DNA from: Apostichopus japonicus
Taxonomy: Eukaryota; Echinodermata; Holothuroidea; Aspidochirotida; Stichopodidae
NCBI RefSeq assembly: GCF_037975245.1
Contig: NC_092566.1
Coordinates: 3,040,001 to 3,104,000, forward strand
Length of the DNA: 64,000 nt
Direction: 5' to 3'
Position numbers and translations under genes: made by a program. The notes under the pieces were generated by a model, which worked only from the letters and a program-made list of their open reading frames with translations, did not search any database and had not been told where the DNA came from. Below, one piece after another: positions 44,314 to 57,010 of this stretch (positions are counted from its first letter, which is position 1; each line of letters begins with the position of its first letter).

Positions 44314-44692
44314 CAATGATGATGATGATGATGATGGTGATGATGGTGATGATGGTGATTATGTTGGTGGTGGTAATGGTGGGGTGGTGATAGTGGTGAT
44401 GATGAATTGGATGATGATCATGATGGTGGTGATGATGGTGGTGATGATGATGGTGGTGGTGATGATGGTGGTGGTGATGACGATGATGGTGATGATGGTG
44501 GTGGTGATGATGGTGATAATGATGATGATGGTGGTGGTGTGGTGGCGGTGGTGATGATGATGATAGTGGTGGTGGTGTGGTGGTGATGGTGATGGTGATG
44601 GTGGTGGTGGTGGTGGTGGTGGTGGTGGTGGTGATGATGGTGATGGTGGTTGTGATGGTGATGGTGATGACGGTGACGGTGACGGTTGTAAC
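44314..44692. repeat. GAT/GGT trinucleotide microsatellite
   Basis: About 380 bp of mixed GAT, GGT and GAC triplets. Open frames here (poly-His/Thr/Pro on the minus strand, Met/Val/Asp on the plus) are products of the repeat. Confidence 0.9.
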
Positions 44693-45524
44693 TGAGTTAA
44701 ATCCATGTAACGTGTATAAATGAAAAATCCTGTAGTTGCCAAATTTTGATTTTTCTACCAAAAATGTTTATCAAAAGATGATATAGATAATAACTAAATA
44801 AAAATAAAAATAAATGTATCTGCTTTTTATACTAAGTCAATCTGTATGAAATAAGTGCTTGCAAAGTTTTGGTCAGATTTACACAGACCTATACTTCATT
44901 GACTCCATAGGGCGCACACAAACTACAGATAGTAAATTTGTCAGACATTTCTGGCCGTCTGTTGGCAGGTGTTGTTGTGTGATTCCTAGCAGACACTTGA
45001 TGAATCCAGTTTATGTGTACTGTTACAAACATCTGATGACTCTTCAGGGATAACTTAAGTTTTGTTCGAGGATAAGATCGCATCCACGTAAGGTTTAATT
45101 AACTGAGCTACGAAAGTCTGGTGGTGTATACAGTACGTGACTCTTTTCGATGTTAGCGATTACTTGCTTGAATTAAATCTCTAGTAGTGTTATCGTTCTT
45201 TATCTCTTTCCTGTTAATTGAAGTCATCTCGTTCGTGCGGAAATGATTGCATTCTGATTAGTATTCTCCTAGCTTCTTTACTTCGAAAACAAAATTAAGG
45301 GGAAAAAAATACAATCTGAAGAAAAATGTGAGATTGATATATCGTTGGACTGAAGGTTAAACGTACTCCTTGTGTCATCAGTAGATATTACAGGTTACTT
45401 AGCGGCTGCGCAAGAAGAGTAATATAGTATTCCTACTACAAGCACATACCAAACAAAGATCCTAGGAAAACCGATCCGAACTAATTTAGTAGAAATTAAA
45501 TCCATACAAGAAAAGTAGAACGAT

Positions 45525-45642
45525 AAAGAAAGGGCACTGACCAGAGGGGTCTGGTCATAGAGGGCGCACAGTGTGAACAGGTTATCAGTTCATTCTAGAC
45601 ATGGTAGAACAAGAGTGGTGAGGTTGTGAGGAGACAGGTAAT
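45525..45642 (-). repeat. Dispersed intronic repeat, long copy (minus)
   Basis: The reverse complement reads TACCTGTCTCCTCACAACC, then TTGTTCTACCATGTCTAGAA, TGAACTGATAACCTG, ACTGTGCGCCCTCTATGACC and CCCTCTGGTCAGTGCCC. It aligns along its length with the + strand copies at 46011 and 47194. In sense orientation it shows GAGGAGACAG|GTAATA. Confidence 0.7.
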
Positions 45643-46010
45643 ACAGCCAAAATTCAATCATTTTAAAGTCACTGAGATATTTTATCCTCCCTAATATCTG
45701 TGGTTTAAATTCGAAGGGTCTGAATCTTAAAGATAAAAAAAAAAGTTTTATCATCTTTTTATGCGAGGTTTGCCTTCGAAGTAGATCCTGCTAGAATCAA
45801 AACGTCAGGATGTAACCTTCAATGAAACTGAGAGTTCTTTGTGGCGAATTAGCCACTAGGCTGCTATTAAATTTTCAGTTATTAACCCATAAGTAAATCA
45901 ACAATAGAAAAATGAATTTGGCAAGTAATAAACAATTTGAAAAGAGCCCAAATTGTTTTCAAACAAGAAAACGTGGGATTACAAGTCCCTATATGATACT
46001 ATTTACAAGC

Positions 46011-46140
46011 GACAAGCTTACCTGTCTCCCCACAACCCTTAGTACCTCGTTCTACCGTCACCGTGCCTAGAATGAACTGTTAACCTTTCAACACTGCGCC
46101 CTCTATGACTAGCTCCCCCGGTCAATGCCCTTCCTTCTCA
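46011..46140 (+). repeat. Dispersed intronic repeat, long copy (plus)
   Basis: CTTACCTGTCTCCCCACAAC, then CTCGTTCTACCGTC, GTGCCTAGAATGAACTGTTA, CTGCGCCCTCTATGACT and CCCGGTCAATGCCCTTCC. It forms an inverted pair with the copy 370 bp upstream. Confidence 0.7.
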
Positions 46141-47193
46141 TTCTACCATCCAAAGTGTCAGCATCTTGCGTTTTTCGTCTGGTTTTTCCCTGTTCGTTTT
46201 TCGTACGGAACTGTTGCCACGGATCTTATTTTATCCAATATTTGCTACTGTTCAGTAAGTTTTGGAGTAATTGAGCTATCCAGCCTTTACGTAGTTGGTG
46301 ACTATCCCTATGTAGCCATTTCTTTGTCAAAACCCACAGGACTCTTGCTTCCTGTGTATAAACCCAAGGATAACACCCCAGTCCATACTTAAACCAAGAT
46401 TGAGACTGTCAAGTGATTTCAAGAGAAATTCAGCATTTATGTGCAGGATTAATTTGAAATTCAAGAGTAAAATAACTTGAAAGGAACAAAGTAAATTCTT
46501 TGCTCTTTCGAGATTTGTTTATAGTTATATCCCAGTCTTTGCTATACAAGGTTCATGCACAACCATTTAGGCCACTACAGAAAATGTTTTTGTGTACCAC
46601 ACGTTGTACAACTTTAATGAAATGTTTTATGCATTTCATTCACAAACCTAAGGCATTTTACGCCTATTTTGATCTGTAAGTTCATCATTTACCCGTTTTG
46701 AGTTAAGTCGACTAAAAGCAAGAAAATAAAATACCTCATGTTCGCAGACTTTACCAATGTCTTTCATTAGCACTTAATTTACATCTTTCTTAATTAACAT
46801 CTTTCCGGTCGATTTTCGTACCAATAGATTTGGGTAAAATATCAGTGCAATAAGAATTACTAACCACAGAGTCTGTCCCATCTCGTGTCATTCTAATAAT
46901 GCAGGATGCTGGCGAGAGGTTGTGTTGTCATCATGGAGGATCTATTTGATAGCCTTTATTGATTTTATGGCTGCCTCTCTCTGCCAGGTCAATTTGCTCC
47001 AATAGATCTTAAATTACCCTCTGAGCTTTAGTACAAGAGGACTGGGCTTATAATATGTCACTTTCCATCAAATGTTTGACAAATTATTCATCTGACTTTA
47101 TTGTTATGAAATGATGCTCCATATGAAGATGTAATGTTATAGCAAATGTCGACCACACTACAAAGCTGTAATTTGTAGGCACAAAACCAGATT

Positions 47194-47430
47194 TACTTCG
47201 CTCCTCGCTAATCTGTCTCCCCACAACCTTAGCACACTTGTTCTACCGTGCCTAGAATGTCCTAGTAACCTTTAACACGTTGCTCTCACCACTATGAACG
47301 GATCCTTCCGGTCAATGCCCTTCCTTCTCATTTTGCTAACCCAAGTGTCTAGAAAGTTTGATTTATTTTGCTCCTCCCAATACCTGTCTCTCACTCCACA
47401 TTTGCATCTTTCCATCTACCATTTGGGGAT
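47194..47430 (+). repeat. Two adjacent dispersed repeat copies (plus)
   Basis: 47194-47335 is a long copy (TAATCTGTCTCCCCACAACC, TTGTTCTACCGTGCCTAGAA, CCGGTCAATGCCCTTCCTTC). 47365-47430 is a short-subfamily copy (TTGCTCCTCCCAATACCTGT ... CATCTTTCCATCTACC). They lie in direct order about 30 bp apart. Confidence 0.65.
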
Positions 47431-47829
47431 CTTGGATTTCTTTTCGTCTCACTTCGATCAGAACTGTGGTCATCAGGACAATTTTTCGTGTTTTCAGGGA
47501 AAGAATAAGTGGTCATATTTCATGTGCAGCCCGATAAGTATCCTTTCTGGTTTTTGGAAAGATTTTTGGAAGAGTTTTTGGAGTGGTTCCAGTCTTGTTT
47601 GTTTTGCGTATTTGGGGTATGTAGCAAGAAATGTTCTTCTACTGTTTTGTATCCTTGTTGAAGGCAAGCTTTGCATTTATGCCGGTTAATTTGTCTGTAT
47701 GTAGGTATGAGTATGTATGAGATGTTTGTGGTTGTAAACAGAGTAGGGTGAGTGGTCTAGAAGTAAAAGAAGAGTTAACTTCATAGTTGGTATATATTCA
47801 TTGCTTTGTTGAGTTCAAGAACCCTGTTG

Positions 47830-48420
47830 GTTTATGGTGGGGTCAAAAGTTAAGGGAGGTCAATACAGGAGAAGAATTGACACATTGTAAATCAATATCT
47901 CAATATGAGTGGTTTCATTGAACTTCATACATGGTGTCTAGCGCCCCTTTTGATACGACCAAGAAGTGCAAAATTTTGACTGAGGTCAAAGGTCATAGAG
48001 TTCATTGAAATTGAAACCTGAAAACCAAAAGAATTTTGCACATTATGTCCATCTAGGCAGCATCATTCGACATGTTGCCCTTGGAAAATATAGAAACCAT
48101 ATTGTTGAAGGAGGAAGTCAATGTTCACTTTCAGAAACAGATAAAGGTCAACGTCTGAAAAAAGCATGTGAAAGGCCAATTCTTTCTTGTTACGGCTTAA
48201 TTTGAAATTCATAGCCGTTTGTGTTGATAACTAAGTCTTTGTTGACCTTAAGATTGGTTTAATGAACAACAAGAACTCTTTATGTGGTGTATCAATTCCT
48301 TTAGAGAAAACAACATTGTAATGAGGTCAAAGGTCATGCTAAACAGAGGCTGAACTTTGAGAACATTAGGGTATTAAAGTCAACAGAAATTAAAGTGTGG
48401 GACCTCATGCTTTTTTTCAT
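47830..48420. repeat. Degenerate repeats containing AGGTCAAAGGTCA
   Basis: Two perfect direct repeats of AGGTCA with 1 bp spacing occur at 47983-47995 and 48324-48336, each in a similar context (TGAGGTCAAAGGTCAT). Between them are weaker GGTCAA words and a segment (ATCAATATCTCAATATGAGT ... CTTCATACATGGTGTCTAG) of a kind often seen in animal tandem repeats with this motif. DR1 is the classical binding site for RXR/HNF4-type nuclear receptors, but the context suggests decayed repeat units. Confidence 0.5.
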
Positions 48421-51209
48421 GTTGTGGTCAATATTTTCAGTATTTCTTACATACTGTCTGGGAGCTTTCTTGATTGAAGCTTCTTTTCCCTTTCCATGGC
48501 TTGATATTGACAAACAAACTATAAATAAAAGGAAATGGAAAGCATATTGCTGAAACAGAATTAATCTGGAAATCCAATAAGTCTGGAAAAAAAGAAGAAG
48601 AAAAGAAAGTAAAAGACAACAACATTATGTCACTTCATGAAGGTACTGATATCATCCACACCCCCATTCCTTTAACAAATTAGGGAAAACAGTTGTAGAC
48701 ATTTCAATATCAGGATGCTAGCATAGACACACAGAAACAATCAAAAACACAAACAAACCAATAAACAAATAATACAAATTAAGGCAAACATTACATAAGT
48801 AGACCGTCCGAAAAAATAGCAGATTCAACGTCCTCGCTTCCCCCCTCTCTCCAAAGTAGGTTTATTCTTTTTACTGTTTCTACAATCAAGCTAATGTTCC
48901 TCTCGATGCCATCGCACTTTTTCATCAGCAGAAATTCTTTCTTTTCTGTGAAACTTTTTCAGTGCAAACCCTAGGAAATTAGGAATAGCATATTTTTCAT
49001 CTTCTAATGGGGGTAATAAACCCAATTTTCATCAAGTTTAATTTCCACGTTCCAAATGAGAGGCCTCCTTCCTATTGATACGGACTTGAGGAACGAATGT
49101 GTTTTTTTTCCTTCTGTTTTTTTCTTCTTACCTTCCTCTCATCTCAAGGTTCGTTATTGACAGGTCATACATTACACAGTCGTCACTTATCTTCCATTAG
49201 CGGAATCGGTTTCTCGGGACTACAAGCACGTCTTTGGCAACAGGTCTCGCCGAGAAATTTCGGCGGAGAATATCCATGCAGTATCGATGTTAACTCTGGC
49301 GAGGCTGAGGGAAAGTTTTGGCCTAGCTTATGTCAATACAGGTTGTTTGCTCGGAAACTGGAATATTGTTTGCTCAGGAAGAATATACTTGCTTGACGGG
49401 AGAACCCTCTGGAGGATGAGAAGAGCAAAGAGCTCGTTGGAATTGAATTAACGAGATGACAATCAAGAGGAATGAGGGATGTTTCATGGGTAAAATAGAA
49501 AACAGAAAAGAACAAAGTGGGGATTTAGGAGTTAGGGGACATTGAACAATTAAGTCTCAGTATGAGATTAAAACCTGCTTAGATCTTTTAGTTGAATCAA
49601 GTTTTATTGAAATTACAATGCAATATTTCATTGGTTTGGTCCGAGGGTAACAAAGTTTACAGCCCAACGCAAAATACAGCTTAAATTTCAATTTAATTGA
49701 GACCTTTTCCTTCTCATATAAATCTACCAGAGTAAGTTTAGTTCTCATATTTATTTTTAGGAACAAAATATGGTACTTTCAATGTTTGAAACAATTTTTA
49801 TTTCTAGAGTCTAACTCATAACAGGACTACAAGAAGTTGCCAGCATGCTTCTTCCTAATGTGATGTATCATCAGTACACTCCATAAAGTACCATTTTGAG
49901 TTCGGTTGGCAAATTTTTATAACTTAACAAATATTACTCCAAATAAGATTGCAATTTATCACAATAACTAAGGCGCTCGTCTAGAGTTTTCCACCAGATG
50001 ATGGTTCATGATTTAAAGTAATTAAGAACATGATTTGGTTCTTAAATCCCTCAAAATATTTCAAATAGAAGCATAGTTATCAGAGAGATCAAAACACTAC
50101 ATGAACATTTGAAAATTCTGATCTTTTACACCACTTTTTTCAAAATTAAACTTTGGTTAGTTAAGCTAGTGAGTGCTGACAGATGTGAGATTTTAATATT
50201 AAACAGGCATCAAAATTATTGATCAAAATCAACTCAAAAATTTTGCTTTAAACTATTATCACAGTGAGTGACATACTGTATCACACTGATAAATCAACAA
50301 ATTTTTTTAAGGTATAATTTGAAATTTGTTTGACACATTTTCTTTCGATTGTTTTCGTCATTGACATGTATCCCTCGCCATCGGGACTCATATTTTCCTC
50401 ACTATTACAATCAATCAGGCAGTGCGTTCGTACAACACCATAGTTTTCCCAATGAAAAAGGTGGCGTAGACTATAAATAATATCGATACTGTGTTTTCAC
50501 ATGCACACCACACCTATGGTAGTATTCTCTCTGTACTGTGTGACACTAGTGTGAAGGTTAATGGGAAACCTCAGAAATTACTACAATCAAAATGTGAATG
50601 GATGAGTAGAGAAAGAAGATAGACTGCTGCATGCTGAGTTTATCAAACTGGCTTGTGGTGGTCTTGTCGAATTTGGGTCTCAGAAAGAGTCTTTAAATTG
50701 TCAGATGGTGCCATGTTTAGTCCTTTTGTATATTCATGGGTGTAATAACTATACACAATGCCTCTGTATTGTTGAGTATACTTTTCCCCATTAAACCCTG
50801 TGGTAAGCCAGTTTACTCCTATTGTGTGCACTGCTCTTTCACGGTCAATAAATTTATGCAGTTCTCAGGATTCTCTTTATTGTTAGGGGTTTAAATCCAG
50901 CTGTTTACAGTGTCTATTGTGTATGGTAAACTAGGCTATTCAGATCCTATCAGTGCAGAGAGCATGGACCAAGGAACTTTGCTGGAATATATGTCTCGAA
51001 ATACATCCCCTTTTGACCTCAAGAGGTTTTTTTTTTGTCAGTTGTATCATGGATGTGTTTAATTACCTTTTTTTATGCCTCTGACTTTTGAAAAGAGAGG
51101 TTGGATGAGGTCACCAGTGTTTTATGACTGTCAGGCGGGGGTTTAGGGGCATGAATATCAGATGAGGAGAAGCAAGGGATAAAAGGAAAAAAATAAAAAC
51201 ACCCAAGGA

Positions 51210-52310
51210 AGATAATAACATTTGTCAATTTGCCATGGGAACTAGACTGGGATATGGTGTCTGTCTGCAGAGTACATGGATATGGGGTTTAAATTCAACA
51301 TCAAATCTTTTAGTTCACCGTTAACTTATTAAAGTGACCATATCTTTTGAGAAATTCCGGGGACATGATATTGGTGCTGATCCCCATGTTGACGGTGTAG
51401 TGTCAACACTAGCTTCATCTTAACGGTGTAGTGTCTACACTAGCTTTGTCTAAAGGACAAGAAGGAATTTCAGATCTCGATGTTTGGTGTTGAAATTTTT
51501 CACAAATGATGGTCAAATACCCACAGTTTCTATTATGCATTCTCTAGAAACAGACATTGTTTTTCATATGAACATTTTTTTGTTTCTTTTGGTTGTTACA
51601 AATTTAGGAATAATCAGTGACAGTACAGGAGAATGTGGGGATAATTCTGGGGAAACTGGGGATTCTGGGGATGGACCATGAATTTCTGGGGCTGTAACCA
51701 ATTTCCGGGGATGTCTGGTTACCTTACCTTAATTAGGTTAGGGTGGTGTGCCCATTTAGTCCACAGTGTAATATCATGAGTGAAATGTTGTCCTGTAAGA
51801 GTGAACTTTTGCCATGAATGAACATTTACCATGGCAACCAGATCGGATATTGTGTCTGTGTGCAGACTAGAGGTATATTTAGTTCAATCAAACATGATAT
51901 CTTTGAAATTACACCCATATCTACTTGAGGTGGTGTGCCCCTATAGTTTACAGTGAAGTGTCATGTAAATGGAACCTCATGTAAGCGAAATTTTGCCCTG
52001 TAACATGATATAATTTTCCATGAGAACTAGATTGGATATTGTGCCCGCATGCAGACTTCAGTTATAATATGACGTGTGTTTTAAAATCGAACCCTATATG
52101 TATCTTGGGAAGTTTTGCCTTTTAAGAGTAAACTTAATACTTTTATCATGTGAACTACTGAGCCCAGTAACTTGTCTACCATGATGTGTTCAATACTGTT
52201 GTTTAATTCAGACAGTTTCTTTCGGTGAAATTTTGCCCTGTAAGATAATACCTTTGCCATGGGAACTTGTCAGGGTATTGAGGCTAGTGAGCCTGGCATG
52301 CCTTGTTGCA
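51210..52310. repeat. Degenerate repeated segments, spacing about 200 bp
   Basis: The block [TTTGCCATG-GAACTAGA-TGGATATTGTG-CTGTGTGCAGACT] recurs in diverged form near 51226, 51822, 52012 and 52252. It is accompanied by GGTGGTGTGCCC--TAGT-ACAGTG and GTGAAATTTTGCCCTGTAA-type words. At 51392-51453 a 31 bp unit (ACGGTGTAGTGTCAACACTA / ACGGTGTAGTGTCTACACTA) is duplicated. Non-coding. Confidence 0.5.
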
Positions 52311-55300
52311 TGGTCACACAATTGAATTTGGGCTCTATAAACTGTATCTGAGATGTGTATATCCATTTGTGAAGGGTAGGCACAAACAGTAACACACTGT
52401 CATGATAGCTTTGTGATGTATTTGGTTTAAATCTGAAAAAAAAACCCAACCAAACAAATAAACAAACATGTAATCCCTTGATCTGATTAAGTTAAATCAA
52501 GCCTTCTGTTGACGTATAATGTGACATTAATTTCAAAGGTACAATCTCATTTAATCTTCTCCTAATCTGAAATTGTTGATTCTTATTTTCCCAGTTGGAT
52601 TGTACCATTTATTTGTTAGGTGTTTTTTTTACAGCAACAAAAAATTATTTGTCTTTCTCAATTATTATGAGAACGACACTGCACGTCCATTATGTATTTT
52701 AATTAATTTCAATTAATCTTAGTAAGAGTGATTTATGCAATTACAATAGTCAGGTGATTTGTCAACAAATATTCACCACTTGTTGCTGTAACATATCCAT
52801 AATTAATAAATGGAACAATCCAACTGGGTAAGTAAAGAGCTGTGACCCTTTTCATGTATGGTGTATATGTATATATTAATACAAAGTTCTGTCTGCTTTG
52901 GTGATCAGTCAAAAATGATTCATTGAGATATTTTATTGATGCTTTCTGAGTCAAAAAGTGTATTTCAGTAGATTGTGGAAGTATTGATATCTCACTTGCG
53001 AAAAAAACCCCAAAAACAAACAATTGAAACTTTTTGAAAGCATATTACGCACTCTGCAAATGTCCAAGCCTCTTTGAATCTCTGAAATATTGTGAATGGC
53101 TTTTCAAAATAATAAGTAAACCTAGTCGTCTGCTTAGTCTTGGTGCTGGTATATCTCCACAGTTTGTTGAAAACACCTCTCTTATAAGATCCCTAGGTGT
53201 TATGTTACACCAAATGGTTTGATTTCTGCCTGGAAAACTTTGGCCAAATGTGCAAGAGAGGCGAAATGAGATAATCAAAGCGTGTTGGTGGATTGATTTT
53301 TGTCTGCAGTTTCCAGACAAGAGGACGACATCGGAGATATCTATAAAGCCTCTCGTTTTTTTTTTCCTTCCATGTAAGGGAAGGAAAGTAGACTTGAATC
53401 CAAATCACTTTTGCTTATCTGATATCTCTCCCCCCCCCCCCCCCCACCTTGTTTCTAAGATAAAATGTAGATGAAACGTTGGGTTTTTTAAGTAAGATTC
53501 CGAGCGCAAATTTGACATAAGATGAAGATAAAGTGCAGAAGATAAAACCTTATTTGCATCCTTGGAATCAACAGCTGTGAACACTTAACAGGGCTTCCTT
53601 TTCCCTTCCTTTCATATCTGAGCTCAATTTGTTCTTTTTTTTTTCATCTTGGTGCGGGTAAAATGTTGCATTCTTTGCAGATTGTCGCCGGTGTTATTTG
53701 CTCTAGGGCTTAAACTAGGTCTGCTTTTGGATATGACTGGTTTCAACATGTCTAGATTGCCGAGTACTTGTGACCTAATATGTGTCGTTAAAAGTATACA
53801 TTATTGTAAAATTTTGTGAAGACAGATTTTTATGAAACTTTTTTCAGGAAACCCATCCTGTCTGGTCTTCTCCTGACAATGTTTGTACCAAATATTGATT
53901 TAATATAAATTCTTCACAATGTGACGACATTTATTCTTGCAAATGCTGTATTTATTAAATAGTTTTCATTTTGTTTGAATTTTGAAAATTTGAAGGAAAT
54001 CAATATTTCTGTGTTCAGAATTTTACTGTTTTGTTTAAATTGACAACCTCGCTTAGAGAAATTTAAAACAATTTAAAATGACTTAGAGAAAATATGAAGA
54101 GAAAATTTGTAAAACTTAAAATGAGAACAAAAGTCATTATTCAAATCAATTCGGAGTTGAATTTAAACAAAATGATTGTGTTGTTCACAATTTAAACGTT
54201 TGAAATTTTCCAGCAAGATCTACATTCCACAATGCTGTGGGAGAGCGGAGGTATCGTATAGCTTCATAAAATTTGGGACGTGACTCCTAATAATGGGGGT
54301 AAACTGGCTTTCCCTTATTTTCAGGTAATTTATAAATGACTTCTGATCGCAGCAAGATAGCTAGATACATGTATTGAAGCTTTCGGTTACTTATAGAGCT
54401 CTTTCAAATTATGTGCAAGCATTAGACATAGAGTTTTACGACAAACTTGAGAACTAATTCTTCCGTGAGAGTGCGAGAAATATCGTACGACGGAACTATT
54501 CAAAGTCGCCTCCTCAAAACCCTTAACGATTCGGCCTTTCGGTAATTCTGTAATATGTCGTAGGTGTGAGTGTGGATCGCGAATATGCCTGCACTTTCTA
54601 ATTCTTCTTATAGTGAATGGCAGTAAGGTACTCAGAGATTCTCGGCTAAGCATTGAATTTCACTGTTTTTTGGCTAAATTAGGTCAGGATGTGAAAGACC
54701 CAGCTAGAATAGCTGTATTGATGGGAGGCATGCCGGGTGCATCTGGTGAATATTGACGGCTGTTTCAAACCAGAGACGGGAATAAACTAGCCAAACCTCT
54801 CTTCTTTTCTGACGTTCTCCTCTGGTTGTCAGGTAAACACCGGGGATGAAATAATTGACTTGCATCAAACAGACCCTGTATCTGTGTATGTATGTATGTG
54901 TTTGTCTGTTTGGGTGCATGTGTGTAGGTGATGATAGCATATTCCTCTTATATGTCAAAGGGTAGGACACAGAGGACAGTCATCCAGATGGGAATATTTA
55001 TAGTAGGAACAGAGGCAGATCGGTTGATATTAATATATTTTTGGAGCGGTTGGGTTGTACCAGATATGAAAATAATTTAATAATGTCACTGGCCCACATC
55101 TTTCTAAGATAGTTGGATCAAATATCCTTTGGGATTTTATATGAAAAGACCTATATATCGTTGGAATTCAGACTTTTTTTCTAGAGTTTTCTTAAGTTTG
55201 ATGATGAAGAGAAGGTGGCTGATATGGTAGATATGAAAGTATCTGTATTCTGTTTGAAGTTGACAATTAGTAATAAGGTCCTCCTTCACTGTTATGGTTT

Positions 55301-55474
55301 CATATTCCGTGCATGTGTTAGGAACATTAAAAAGGAAGATTATTTGCACTGAAGTTTTTTTACATATTTACAACAGTATTTGATACATACATTCCAAAGC
55401 TATGTAATTCATGAACTGCACAAATAAAGTTTCATTGACAGTAATATATACAAAAGCATGAAATTTACCAATAA

Positions 55475-55710
55475 TAAAGTATATAAAATTAGTAGAATGA
55501 GTGTGGAAAGTGTATATAATTAGGAAAGTATAAAAAGTATATAAATTAGTAGAGTAAGTATGAAAAGTATATATATTAGTAGAGTAAGTATGAAAAGTAT
55601 ATATATTAGTAAAGTAAGTATGAAAAGTATATATATTAGTAAAGTAAGTATGAAAAGTATATATATTAGTAGAGTAAGTATGAAAAGAATAAACAATTAT
55701 TAGAGTAAGT
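55475..55710. repeat. 30 bp minisatellite
   Basis: Six units in strict 30 bp register from 55531 to 55710 follow AGTATGAAAAGTATATATAT plus TAGTAGAGTA. The four central units are nearly identical; degenerate units extend left to about 55475. Confidence 0.9.
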
Positions 55711-56529
55711 AGAAAAAAAGTATGAAACCTGCCAAATAGAAAAGAAAAGAAAAAAATGCCAACTTGCTGAATTTTACTGCTACAAATGTGATGAAATGAT
55801 GAGTGATGAAATTTTTAGAACAAATAAAATTTTGGCTACAAACAAAATTCATAAAATGTTCCAGTCTGGTCGATTTTAAATCCCATTTTGAATTATCTTT
55901 TGTCGGTTACAAGTGTAAAAATAGAAATAAAAAACCCAGCATTGCCAGTGTTTATCACTGACATTTCTTTAATACCGTTAATCATATTTCCATGAGCGCT
56001 TCACCTGAAGTCCCAAAACCGATCATAGAAATTTTGCGGAAGATTTATTCCAGCTTTTGAAGAGCTATTTAAAGTAATTTAGTTCAAGTCAGTCTTTGAC
56101 CTTGTGTTGGACATTTGATTCTTATAATGCCAGTGAGCTACCATACCTTCTTTACCTACGTCAGAGTGGGGAAGTATTAGCTTCTTCGATTCTATGTTGC
56201 AATTAATTTCTACCATCAAGCGAACCCTCGGGATTCAGATGGAGTCGTTTGTTTGCGCAGCAATTTTAGCTGTTAGCCAAAAATTGACTAATCACATATT
56301 TGTCCTTTGGGGGATGTCTGTTTAATACAGCACTCTTATATGAGGGAAGTGTTTAATCTGGAAGAGCTAAATATTCATGAATGTGATGTTGGTTTTCTTG
56401 GCTGGAGGAAGAGGACTTTCACCTTACAGAGAGAGCAAGGTCTCTCTCTTTTAATGCGAAGAAGGATCTTTGTATTAAAGGGTGTGTGGGAGAACTAAAC
56501 TGTAAAATGCTTTAAAATGACTTTGCTGT

Positions 56530-56600
56530 TTATTTACCTGTCTCTTCACAAGAACTGTACTCTATCACTTCTGTGTCTAACATCCCTCCGGTAAATTGAT
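56530..56600 (+). repeat. Dispersed intronic repeat copy
   Basis: TTTACCTGTCTCTTCACAAG, then TCTATCACTTCTGTGTCTAA and CCGGTAAATTGATC: a diverged long-subfamily copy. Confidence 0.5.
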
Positions 56601-56654
56601 CAAAGCTGGGAGGACGTTGTTTGAGGACAGTTTCTGAGAGAACGGAAGGTGTCA

Positions 56655-56895
56655 GCAAGAATGGCATGTGCAGTGAGGGGAAGGGAAAGGGGAGGAAGTA
56701 ATAGGAGGGGGAAGAGGGGTAGGGGAAGGGGAGGGTAGGGTAGGGGAAAAGGAGGGTAGGGAAAGAGGAGGGTTTGGGGAAGAGGAGGGTAGGGAAAGAG
56801 GAGGGTAGAGGAAAGGGTGGGGGAAAGGGTGGGGGAAAGAGGGTAAGGGGAAAAGAGGATAGGGGAAGAAAAGGTAGGGGGAAAGGGGGTTTAGT
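56655..56895. repeat. G-rich purine tract
   Basis: About 240 bp on the + strand made of GGGGAAAG/GAGGAGGGTAG-type units with almost no pyrimidines apart from T in GGGTAGG. The proline/phenylalanine/leucine-rich minus-strand frame across it is a composition artefact. Could form G-quadruplex or triplex structures. Confidence 0.8.
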
Positions 56896-56953
56896 TGAAG
56901 AATTACTGTCACCAAGGGTGTGATAGTATGAGGAAATACAAGGATTTACTGTA

Positions 56954-57010
56954 CTTTGCTCCTCTCTTACCTGTCTCCCTGTCAACATATATGCACTTTC
57001 CTATCTACCT
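56954..57010 (+). repeat. Dispersed intronic repeat copy
   Basis: TTTGCTCCTCTCTTACCTGT CTCC followed by ATGCACTTTCCTATCTACC; short subfamily, matching the reverse complement of the copy at 33133. Confidence 0.55.

Noticed and set aside
44225-44761. Poly-His/Thr and Met/Val-rich open frames
   Set aside because: Produced entirely by the GAT/GGT microsatellite.
49097-49396. 99-codon frame with a hydrophobic start
   Set aside because: Looks like a signal peptide only because of a T/C-rich run; no donor site or domain follows.
56530-56988. 152-codon Pro/Phe/Leu-rich minus-strand frame
   Set aside because: Artefact of the G-rich purine tract; no domain.
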